From NCBI GenBank assembly GCA_949358305.1, contig OX442318.1:13930517-13994516 (forward strand): a stretch of DNA of 64,000 nt. Reading direction: 5' to 3'. The notes under the pieces are model-generated. The model saw only the letters and a program-made list of their open reading frames with translations. It did not search any database and was not told the origin of the DNA. Positions 1-8,900 of this stretch are shown piece by piece. This stretch comes from Strigamia acuminata (lineage: Eukaryota; Arthropoda; Chilopoda; Geophilomorpha; Linotaeniidae). Position numbers and translations under genes: made by a program. Position 1 is the first letter of the stretch, and every line of letters starts with the position of its first letter.

Positions 1-50
1 CCCGATTCGGAGAATATTACCCGAGCAAGGCAAGACACGACCGCACCGCG

Positions 51-1346
51 ATGTGGTATGAACAGCGTGACGAAAACGCACGGCTGGCTCGAGAAGCAGC
101 CAATCCATCGATCGAAGAGCTCTTGGCCTTCGCATTTGTGATGGAGGACCCGAGGGCCGCCGCCGCTGCTCTGCAGGGCGCCGACGTCACTCAGCGCCAT
201 TTCATCGAGTGGGGGATTTCGATGATGCGGCACCACTCGCGCGCGTTCGCTGCAGATCCTGATCGCAGCAACCCTGTAAATCGGCGCAGTCTACAGCTGG
301 CTTTGACGAAAATCATGGTCCAGTTATTGACCCCCTCGCTCTTTGGGGTCGGACGACAGGCGATGGCCTGTTGGTCCGTAGTAGACAGAGAGGGTGTGCA
401 GATACCTCGCGCACTCGTTGGAGAATGGAGCGCCATTCTCCCCAACCCGGCGATGACTCGCTTCGAGCTGACCCGGGACGTGGTGAACCCCGAATGGGAG
501 GGGTATAAGTTGCGGAGCATGGCCTTCCGCCACGCCGTTACCACGTGGGAGCCAACACCGTCAGCGCAGTCACACGCAATGATGGTCACGAGTGAAGAGC
601 CGATGGAGAGCGACGCCGCCTCTTCGACTGCTTCACGTGGAGCCCCAACTCCACCTCCGCCGCCGCCACCGATGCCACCAGCGGCGACGCCACAGACACC
701 CGTCCTATCAAATGCGGCGGGTAAGCCTAGACGCCTGCTATGCCGGACGCCGCCAACGATGTCCGCCGCTCGCCAGAGCCTGACGCCTCCCGCAGCCCAA
801 GAAGCGCAGGAAGAGACTGTCCAGCAGGCAGTGGTTTCGAAGAGCGCCAAGCCAGCGAAAGCGGCGAAGCCTCCGACAAACTACTATGAGAAGTTGTGTG
901 ACGAGTTCTCTCAGCTGTCGATGACGACGGCGACGCGCAAATTCATCCTCGCGCAGAGAGACAAGGGGAAATCGGTATTCGTTTGGCTACACAACCAGGT
1001 GCGCCAGACCACCGATTTGATCCTCCATCAGCGTTTGCTGAGGGCCCACCGTGCGCCTCGAACGGCCGCGGAGGCGAACGCGATCCGGCACACCAATTCC
1101 GGGTTTTCGGCGTTCATTCCGCGGGTTTGGCTGCATGAGAGGAGACGTGCCCCGTACGAGCCAGCCGGCGGCCACGCATTGTGCTTCATTTCCGAGCACG
1201 AGGACCCCCGCGACCAGTCTTCAGCCTTGGTTGGAGATCTGGTTTTGCCGCCCGGCGTTGTGCCGCCCGGCGCTGAGCCGCCCGTCCCTGGAGTGAGTTT
1301 CGCCCAGGCGATGGATCCAGCGTCGGGTCCCAGCAAGAAGGATTGA
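51..1346 (+). CDS. Unrecognised LTR-retrotransposon ORF, 5' partial
   Basis: The reading frame is open from the window edge (base 3) and the first ATG is at 51, so the true start may lie upstream. The 431-aa product (from the ATG) ends only 27 bp before a polypurine tract and 39 bp before an LTR, so it is the last ORF of an LTR retrotransposon. The N-terminal ~190 residues look globular. Residues ~198-220 are a proline-rich run (seven consecutive prolines), followed by a basic Ala/Lys/Pro linker and a second folded-looking region (~290-400) rich in Arg. I see no CCHC knuckle, aspartic protease, YxDD or DDE motif. It could be a Gag-like protein of a Gag-only element, a post-pol third ORF, or a C-terminal pol extension; I cannot choose. 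Base composition is much more GC-rich than the surrounding host DNA, as expected of a mobile element. Confidence 0.55.
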   Translation: MWYEQRDENARLAREAANPSIEELLAFAFVMEDPRAAAAALQGADVTQRHFIEWGISMMRHHSRAFAADPDRSNPVNRRSLQLALTKIMVQLLTPSLFGVGRQAMACWSVVDREGVQIPRALVGEWSAILPNPAMTRFELTRDVVNPEWEGYKLRSMAFRHAVTTWEPTPSAQSHAMMVTSEEPMESDAASSTASRGAPTPPPPPPPMPPAATPQTPVLSNAAGKPRRLLCRTPPTMSAARQSLTPPAAQEAQEETVQQAVVSKSAKPAKAAKPPTNYYEKLCDEFSQLSMTTATRKFILAQRDKGKSVFVWLHNQVRQTTDLILHQRLLRAHRAPRTAAEANAIRHTNSGFSAFIPRVWLHERRRAPYEPAGGHALCFISEHEDPRDQSSALVGDLVLPPGVVPPGAEPPVPGVSFAQAMDPASGPSKKD

Positions 1347-1373
1347 TCGCTCCGAACACCGGCGGTCAGAGCT

Positions 1374-1385
1374 GGGAGGGGGACG
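1374..1385 (+). promoter_or_regulatory. Polypurine tract of the first LTR element
   Basis: The purine run GGGAGGGGGACG directly abuts the LTR start TGTGGTGA. The second LTR element at 45 kb has a nearly identical arrangement (GGGGAGGGACG then TGTGGTGA), so the two elements probably share one clade and plus-strand priming chemistry. Confidence 0.6.
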
Positions 1386-2381
1386 TGTGGTGACCCGACT
1401 GGGGTGGGGCACGAAGAGTTTCTCTCGTGGCCTACATACGGGTAAAGAAGGGGAGTCGCACGCGCGCCTCCCTTCCCTCAGAGCATTGACATCCAGTCAA
1501 TGGACGGGCGTCTGCCCTGGGGGAGTGGGGGAGATTCGTCTTCTCCACTATTGGGTGGCTTTAGTCACCTGTCACCCCCCGCTTTGTGCAAAGGAATTCG
1601 CCTTGCACTGAGCGGGCAGAACCAACACAAAAATCAACCAAGATACACGTAAAAGCCAAACGTCCTAAAACGATCAAGCCTAAGTACAAAGACTTCAGGA
1701 GTGACCTAGGACAAGGGACTTTCAACGTGAGTACGATTGATTTGTGTTAACCTCCGCAGAGTAACCTGCGAAACAAGATTACCACACTATTTTAGCAAGC
1801 CAGCTAGAAATAGTAAACCTACTCCAATTTAGCGAGTTGTGCAGACAAACGGTCGCACAAGCCTAAATTGCAGTAACCACGACGAGCGTTCCCGCCGCTG
1901 TGTGTATCGCCGGGAACCACCAAGCGTCCGCCGCTGTGTGATCGCCGGACACCTACAAAAAACCCTAAACCTAGACAACAGACCAGAAGTAAGACCTTTC
2001 AGGCATTCACTCGCGCCCGACCAGCGTGAGCCCGAAGGACCGAACGAGAAACGTGAGACGAGGACGCCATTCATTGCCACGCCGGCCCAAGACGACACCA
2101 CGTTGCCACGCGGACGCCATCTTGGATCCACAGCGACAAAGGACGACCTCGACCAGTTTCCCGCCAACTTCACACCCCTTTCCTTTTACCTTTTTATTCC
2201 CTTACATATTTTATTCCCTTTTAACTGTATATTCCCGTATAATAAATACATTTATTATATTTACCTTTTACATTGTCTTGCCGTGTTACATTATTTGGGT
2301 AACCGCTTGAGTAAAGCGGTATTGCGAGATCAGAGAGTGACTCATACCACGTATCAGCGACAGACCGAGTTGAGCGCGACA
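1386..2381 (+). mobile_element. 3' LTR of GC-rich LTR retrotransposon
   Basis: The LTR begins TGTGGTGACCC right after the polypurine tract and probably ends at GCGCGACA (2374-2381), by analogy with the CACGACA end of the related element at 46.2 kb. An alternative end is AGCGACA at 2361. An AATAAA-type signal lies near 2239 in an AT-rich patch, consistent with the R/U5 side. A short hairpin (ACCGCTT/AAGCGGT) lies near 2301-2320. The 5' copy is outside the window, so neither the target duplication nor the exact 3' edge can be verified. Small ORFs inside are not convincing. Confidence 0.6.
1888..1950 (+). other. Tandem pair of hairpins with same loop, different stems
   Basis: Hairpin 1: stem GTTCCCG (1888-1894) pairs with CGGGAAC (1911-1917) around loop CCGCTGTGTGTATCGC. 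Hairpin 2: stem GTCCG (1926-1930) pairs with CGGAC (1946-1950) around loop CCGCTGTGTGATCGC. The loops are identical except for one T, while the stems differ in sequence and length yet stay complementary. Both are preceded by AGC. They lie inside the LTR, so they may be transcribed. A role in RNA packaging, dimerisation or processing is inference. Confidence 0.65.
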
Positions 2382-2450
2382 AATTGGGTCAATTGAGCCA
2401 TTTGGACCCACTGTTGTTATAGCATTTCTAATTTGAAATAATCTTCAGTT

Positions 2451-2552
2451 CAAGGGGCACCGGCGCGCTGTGCAATAAACGTCGCCGACACTCCGGCGTT
2501 TAAACGAATCCCAGCCACTATTTAAACCGGCGTTTATTCAAGGCAATACAGT
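2451..2552. mobile_element. Fragment of GTTTAAACG-type MITE
   Basis: The end GGCAATACAG followed by TA matches the right ends of the MITEs at 11281-11450 (GGCAGTACGG-TA) and 40366-40650 (GGCGGTACAG-TA). The interior shares GTGCAATAAACG with the 11.3-kb copy in inverted orientation. The left terminus is not recognisable. Confidence 0.45.
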
Positions 2553-3613
2553 ATGCTAATATTATTCCCCTCCCTTTACACAAACAATTGACTTGAACAA
2601 TTAACACAGTGTGTCACTGAAGTGACCAAACATGGCGTCACCTCCAAAACCCCCTTTATCAATCGTCCCTTTTCAAACGTCAGTTTTATTTTATTTTTAT
2701 TTTTTATTTTATTTATTAAATTCGAACACTCCAATGGAGTAAATACAGTGGATAAAGGAAAAGATTAAGCAGTGTTTTAAACTTTTAAAATATGAATGCG
2801 CAGCCGTTTACGCATGTGCTTGCAATGGAAACGACGAGACACAGAGCAGTCAAAGACCGAGGATCTGACATCATACGGAAGATTGTTCCAGAGTGACATA
2901 TACCGATACATACAGGGTGTCCCAAAAGTCAGAACCTCCCCAACTAATTTCCAAAATACTAGAGATATCAGAAAACTGAAAAAAAAACTCATACAGGAAA
3001 TCATTCATTGAGAATCTGATGGCATCCTCAAATTTGACCTCAAAGGTCATTTTCAAGGTCATTCACTTGCTAACTTCTAAACCAATCAGGTTAGAGCAAA
3101 ATTTCCAATTAGAAAGTAGTAGAGCATGGCCTAATTAGTCTAAAAACATAATTTACTAAAAATCTTTTCCTACAAAATTTTTGAAAAAACCTACTAAAAT
3201 TGTCTCTAGGTTAACGTTAACGTGCAATGTCAAATTTGAAAAAAACTGATTGTAAATTTTGGCTACGGATCAAAAAAGAAAAATCAAATCGTTTTGGTTC
3301 ATCAACTTTTATAAATTCACAAGTTGAAATCTAGAAAAAGTAACTTTTCCATAGCAAATAAACCATTCTCTACAACTTTGTAATTGAACATTTTTTCCCA
3401 TCTCACACAAACTATTTTTAGATTCTTCAGTGCAGGAACATCATTTTTGTATTTCAAGGTGATTTCTCCAAATGTAAAAATGATGTTTTCTGCATTGAAG
3501 AATCTAAAGTGGTCTTCCAAACAAAGGTTGATGTGAAGTTTAAGTGGCTACTTTCTTTGTGAGCACGTAGGTTTGGTTGATTAAGAGCATTTTCATTTGT
3601 GATTCTGTTGGAG

Positions 3614-3691
3614 TCCTGGCTAGCTTAAGTTAATTGGTGGAGCACAAGTCCGGCAAACAAGAGATTTGGGTTGACTCCCGGCTTTTTTCAA
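3614..3691 (+). pseudogene. tRNA-derived sequence (SINE head or tRNA pseudogene)
   Basis: TAGC followed by GGTGGAGC resembles a D-arm/A-box. AGTCCGGCAAAC resembles an anticodon arm with GGC in the loop (Ala-like), and TTGGG-TTGACT-CCCGG resembles a T-arm with a one-base-short loop. The whole is followed by TTTTTT, a Pol III-type terminator. Stems are imperfect, so it is not a functional tRNA. Confidence 0.4.
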
Positions 3692-3859
3692 CCGAAAATT
3701 TCCTTTAAATACAAACAGTTTAAAACTTACAAAATGGGTCACCATCATTTTTCACGATGCCATTGAATTCACCACCTGACACTATTTTGTTGTGTATTTT
3801 GGTTTGTCACTTTCGATCCAATACAAATCTCGTATGAGGGTCACCTCCACCACGGGAGG

Positions 3860-4005
3860 TGTATGACATGTAATCTCGCGATTTTGTAACGTCAACGTGA
3901 CTTCCGGTTTGGTAGCATTAACGTGATTGTGTCGTACTGTATCGTGTGCGAATAAATAAACTTTCTCTAATCTACTAAATCGATGAGTTATTCCTTCATC
4001 TAACA
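3860..4005 (+). mobile_element. Possible short solo LTR or LTR remnant
   Basis: The block starts TGTATGACATG immediately after a purine-rich CACGGGAGG and ends ATCTAACA, so it has TG...CA ends. It contains AATAAATAAA around 3951-3960. No target duplication and no second copy are present, so this rests on layout only. Confidence 0.3.
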
Positions 4006-4227
4006 TCAACATACTTAACTGTTTCAACAGATTATTGAATTTCTGCTTCGTTCTTCCGTAATTCTCCTGGAACGCTTTAAAGTAAGCACCCTGTATATGA
4101 CATCCTGAATGTCAATAATTTAATCCCAGACACCAAATTCCATCAGTTACACATGAAGGAGAAAACTAAATTGGCTGTGCCTATTTAAAGTGCTCCGGTT
4201 TAGATCTGTCTTTTTTATCGAGATGAC

Positions 4228-4704
4228 TATTGAGTTGTGGTGGAAATATTGTGTGTTTGGTTGTTTGTCGCCATATTGTATAGTTTGTGAATATTTACAT
4301 TACACACTTTCCGGATATGTGTAATGAATGTGCTGCTATTTAATGTCTCGATGTCGCGTTCAATCGATCTCGATTTTTATTAATGCTGGTTCTGTACCGC
4401 GGTTGAACGTTTCCATTTAGCAGCATGCGCTGATAACATCGTCTGCTCAAAAGAGCGAGTCCTGTATTGTTATTATTGCTTAGTTATCGATTATGAATGT
4501 CATTGCTTTTATTTTATAATGTAAAGGACAAATCATTGAAATCCAACAATGATTTATCCTATTTTTCCGAGTGCAGTTGTTAGCCTCGAAGCGTGTACAC
4601 TTTTATGTGATATTAAACATGGCGCACGCATGTCGGTGTCGCGCACCTGTTTAGACACTCGTCAACTCCTTTCTAACCGATGTTTTGGCCAGGAAATCGC
4701 TTTA
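4228..4704 (+). repeat. 5' LTR of copia element
   Basis: This 477-bp LTR drives transcription. The duplication-defined ends are TATTGAG... and ...CGCTTTA, i.e. TA...TA rather than the usual TG...CA. A TATAAT-like box lies near 4514 and a variant polyadenylation signal ATTAAA near 4612. The sequence matches the 3' LTR throughout. Confidence 0.95.
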
Positions 4705-4705
4705 T

Positions 4706-5419
4706 ATGGTAGCAGAGGGTGGTTCTCGACGGCCTGACCAGTTTGTAAAGGATTTCCGACCTTTTTGGACGCGAGACGAAGCCAAGACGTCGCCCGACTT
4801 CGCCGCAAACGCGAACCGACCGACGCAGACGGATTTTCTTCGCCAAATCGATTGGAAACGATCGGCAACGTGTGCGGACATTACTACGGACATTTTAGTG
4901 TGTAAGCAGCTTTATTTCGAAATTTTTCTGTGCGAAATAAGCACTTTTTCCGACGTCGTTGTGAAATTCTCCTGCGGCGGCCATTTTGGATTCGGCCGTG
5001 AAGCGAATCGCAGCCCAGACGTGCATCTGAACCGATACACGCCAACACGACGTTATTTTGCCGAGGCAATCAGTATTGCCAGCGAGACGACGCCCATTCA
5101 CGTCGACACGACGGAGTTTCGACGCAAAACGACCGATATTTGTCGTAGGATCGTCGAGGACGAAGATTTGTTCTGTGGCGACCATTTTGATCGTTTTTCA
5201 TCGCCATCGACGGTGAATATTCGTTTTGGAGCTGTGTTTACGTGTAAGTCCACGTACACAGCCATATTTAGCACGAAGAGCCGTGATTTACACCCGACGT
5301 GGAATTACGAAGGCGCGGACGTGCGCAACGACGATTTCAAGAGGAAACCCTGGTTTTGCACGCAGGGTGCACCAGTTGAGAGGGTTTCTCCTCACATTAG
5401 CACCCCGGCGTGCGTGTGA
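4706..5419 (+). CDS. Leader ORF overlapping primer-binding site, doubtful
   Basis: A 237-codon frame opens at an ATG whose last two bases lie in the primer-binding site and runs through most of the 1.2-kb leader before gag. It is Cys-, Arg- and Asp-rich and I recognise no domain. If translated it would precede the main gag-pol start and could repress or regulate it. Long leaders can hold chance ORFs, and this one sits in locally GC-richer sequence where stops are rarer. GTAAGT/GTAAGC motifs near 4901 and 5243 could be splice donors, so the leader may also be spliced. Confidence 0.25.
   Translation: MVAEGGSRRPDQFVKDFRPFWTRDEAKTSPDFAANANRPTQTDFLRQIDWKRSATCADITTDILVCKQLYFEIFLCEISTFSDVVVKFSCGGHFGFGREANRSPDVHLNRYTPTRRYFAEAISIASETTPIHVDTTEFRRKTTDICRRIVEDEDLFCGDHFDRFSSPSTVNIRFGAVFTCKSTYTAIFSTKSRDLHPTWNYEGADVRNDDFKRKPWFCTQGAPVERVSPHISTPACV
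4707..4722 (+). promoter_or_regulatory. Primer-binding site, initiator tRNA-Met
   Basis: TGGTAGCAGAGGGTGG lies 2 nt after the LTR. It is complementary to the conserved 3' end of eukaryotic initiator Met-tRNA, with one difference (G for A near the end). Full-length 3'-end priming is therefore expected. Confidence 0.9.
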
Positions 5420-5905
5420 GTTAATTCGACACGTGAAGCCGACGTTGAACACACCGTGGGAACCGATTACGGCGCAAGGATCCCGTAATTGGCCAACTTC
5501 ACATCTAGACTGTTTTGATTTATTTGCATACTTTCGTGAAACTCTGTATAGTTTTAAGTTTTTGTTGTTGGTCCCTTGTTAGATTCGGTGCTACCCTACG
5601 TCCAGTCGGGCACGTAGCACTGTATTCTTGGCTGGGCTTATCCAGGGCCCCCAACCATCCCGCGACCCCAGGAGGTCGGACGGAAGAGTTGGTGGATTGC
5701 CAGTCAAGGTTTTCCAATCTCACTTATTGAGATTCCCCGGGTTGAAACTGTATTTTCGCCTTCCTTTTTGGTTTTTGGGACTAGAGACAATTGTGCATTG
5801 TGTGATTAAGTGCTCCTGTGAAGTGTGTGTGCGGAATAAATTCCGAAATTGTGTTCTCTCTGTGCATAACCAATTATTATTGTGCATTTTCCTGGTGTCG
5901 TCGTG

Positions 5906-8900
5906 ATGGCTTCAAAGCACGACGATTACAAGGATATTAAAAAGCTCGATGGCACGAACTATGCCACCTGGTCCGTGCAGGTCCAGTTATTGCTCAAATA
6001 CAACGGCGTTTGGGGACATGTTAGTGGCTCTGAGCCACCACTGGCTGCAACAGCCACTGCAAAAGAGAAGCGAGAGTTTAACGCTCGAGAGGACAAGGCA
6101 ATGTCCACTATCTGCATGAGTTGCGCTGAGCCGCAGCAAGTGATAGCTGTTGCCTGCCCCACCGCTGCGAAAGTTTGGGAAGCCCTAAAGGACGCTTATC
6201 AACCGACGACGAGGGCACGTCGTGCTCGGTTGCGACGTGAATTCCTCAACATGAAACTTCGAGATAATGAGGAAATGCTAGTTTTCACCGGGCGGGTCGA
6301 CCGCAAAATCGTCGAACTGAAGGACGTTAAAATTGAGGTCACCGATGAATTCCAGGCATTCCAATATTTAGATCTTCTGCCCCCACAATACGAGGCTGTG
6401 AAACAGACCGCGTATCACTGGTCGGATACGGAATTCACAGCGAAAAACGTTAAAGAACGTTTACTTGGCGAGTACAATCGCCTTTATGAACAGACCAATG
6501 AATTTGGCGTCCCACCTGTATTGGCAGACAATACTACCGCTTTCTATACTAAAGGGAAATGGAAACCTCGTGGAAAAACCCCAAATTCCCCCGGAACTTC
6601 GCGTGGAACATGTTTTACTTGCGGTGGGTCGGGACACTTCGCCAGGGAGTGCCCATCGCCGCCGAAACAGCAAGGGACTTTCCCCGCCAGCGCTGGCTCG
6701 CCAGCCCAATTGAATCGTGGAGGCACCCGTGGCAAAGGACGAGGCAGAGGGGGTCCACAGAGAGCAAATCTCACACAACTGGACCCCTATACAGATGAGC
6801 CCTACACTTTGTATTCTGCGGTGTCGGAAGAGAAGCCCACAGTGCCCTTATCTCTTGTGTCGCACGGAAACTACGATTCACAGTGGTACGTGGACACGGG
6901 AGCGACCGACCACTTTTCCTTCAACCGGAATTGGTTTTCAAACTTCAAACCGTTGTCTAACTTCAGCGTTCTACAAGGAGAAGGAAAATCGAAGATTGAA
7001 GGTGTGGGCAACATCGTCCTCACTTCGCTCTATGGACAAAGAACGAGGAAAATAACTTTGACGAATGTATTCTTCGCACCGAATTTTCGGAAAAACCTTA
7101 TTTCGCTCGGGCGCACCGATGAGGCTGGGTTGTGCACAATTGTTAAAGATGGGAAGATGAGTATTTTCAAAGATAAAATCGAGGAACCATTGATTTCGGC
7201 AGTTCGGACTAGCGACAGGCTGTACAAAGTCAACTGCCGGGTCGAGGTTAATTCTGTAAACACAGCTGCATTAACTGCGCAACAGGATACAGCTGCTGTC
7301 CTCGATTTAATCAAATCATCCGTGAAGGATGAAAAATTTGTACAACCGCTACTAACCATTTTAGATTTTAAGTCAGCTTTACTAAAAAGTTTCTGTAAGC
7401 CGGATATGGGAAAATCCGCATCTAATTTGAGTACGCAAGTAAGCGAGCCAACCAAAGCGAATGCGCCTGCGGCGATTAATTTACAGAAAACAGTGAATGA
7501 GGTTCAGACACCTCCTGCTATTGTTCCCGAAGCTAATGCGACTGCGAAAGTTAACAAAAGCGGGGATACTGGGATCAAAATGAGAAAGAAAGAAATATCC
7601 CAGAGTATGGACACGTGGCATTCCAGAATGGGCCACCATAATGCTAAAGGCATTATTAAATTAACCGAATCCGAGGACGTTTTTGGGATCAATTTGTCTA
7701 ACAAAGAATTATCCACTTGTGACGCATGTGCCCGTGCTAAGAGCACTAGGGCGAGTTTTCCCCCGATAATTACCATTTCCACTAAGGGAGTATTAGATTT
7801 AGTGCACATGGATGTTTGGGGGGCATCACAAGCTACTTCCTTGGGTGGGGCTAATTTTTACTTTATATTGGTTGATGATTATTCACGTTATATGTGGATC
7901 ATAACGATGAAGACCAAAGGGGAAGTTTTGGGCCATTTTAAACGTTGGTTGACGGAAGTCGAAAGAACGACATCACGGAAAGTGAAATGCATTAAAACTG
8001 ATAATGGAGGAGAATTTATTTCGCGGAATTGGGATGATTATGCATCCAAAATTGGTTTGAAATGTATTCGTACGAATACATATAGCCCGGAAATGAATTC
8101 TGTTGCAGAACGTGCAAACCGTACCATTGTCGGTGGCGTCAGAGCTTTAATGTTGGAAAATGATTTCCCCTATCCCCTTTGGGCTGAATTAGCGACGACC
8201 ATAGTTTACTTAAAGAACCGATTCCCCCATGAAGGGCTTGGAGGAAAAGTGCCCTATACCGTGTTTTTCGGCAAGAAATTGTCTTTGCGACACATCAGGT
8301 GTATTGGGTCGAAGACATTTGTACATATCCCGTCCCAGGTCAGAAAGGGCAAACTGGAAGGAAGGGCTTGGGCGGGAGCACTCATTGGATACGCAATATC
8401 AACTAGGGGCTACAGGGTTTGGGATCCTGTACGGAATCAAGTTTTTGCGTCCAAACATGTCCGAATTTTCGAAGACTCATATTGGTATGAGATTGGCAAA
8501 CGGCTACAACAGCCCATCAAGCAACCGCAGGGTGGCCAATTCAAACATTTTGGGGATTCTTCCTCGGACACCGAGGGAGATGATGATGATTCCGTTGCCC
8601 CTATCCCTGAAATTGTTGAGGAAGTGCAAGAGGCACTACCACCTCCTATTCCGCCCCCTGTTGAACCCCCGGTTCCGAAGGAGAAGCCTCCTTTACCCAC
8701 AACCCCAAAGCCTGTTTTCAGACCTGAATTGAGGCCGCTTGTAAAACAAGCGATACAACAGCCTGCGATAGAAACTGTTGAAGGTGACTTGGTTGGGGAT
8801 GCTGGTGCTGGGGATAATCCAGTTGAAGAAATTGGTGGGGCGAAGGGGGATAACGGCGATGGCGAGAATTACTTCAATGTTTATCCTGACGACGATGAGG

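Larger units (their letters stand above)
2913..4093. mobile_element. Possible decayed mariner-like element
   Basis: The interval starts TA-CAGGGTGTCCCAAAAGTC and ends CACCCTG-TA. CAGGGTG...CACCCTG termini on TA dinucleotides and a ~1.2-kb length fit mariner-type transposons. Only ~7 bp of the terminal repeat match, and no transposase ORF is visible. The interior also contains a tRNA-like and an LTR-like stretch, so the two ends may belong to different insertions. Confidence 0.35.

Noticed and set aside
1051-1296. Additional ORFs inside the first retrotransposon ORF and LTR
   Set aside because: They are other-frame shadows in GC-rich DNA where stops are rare.
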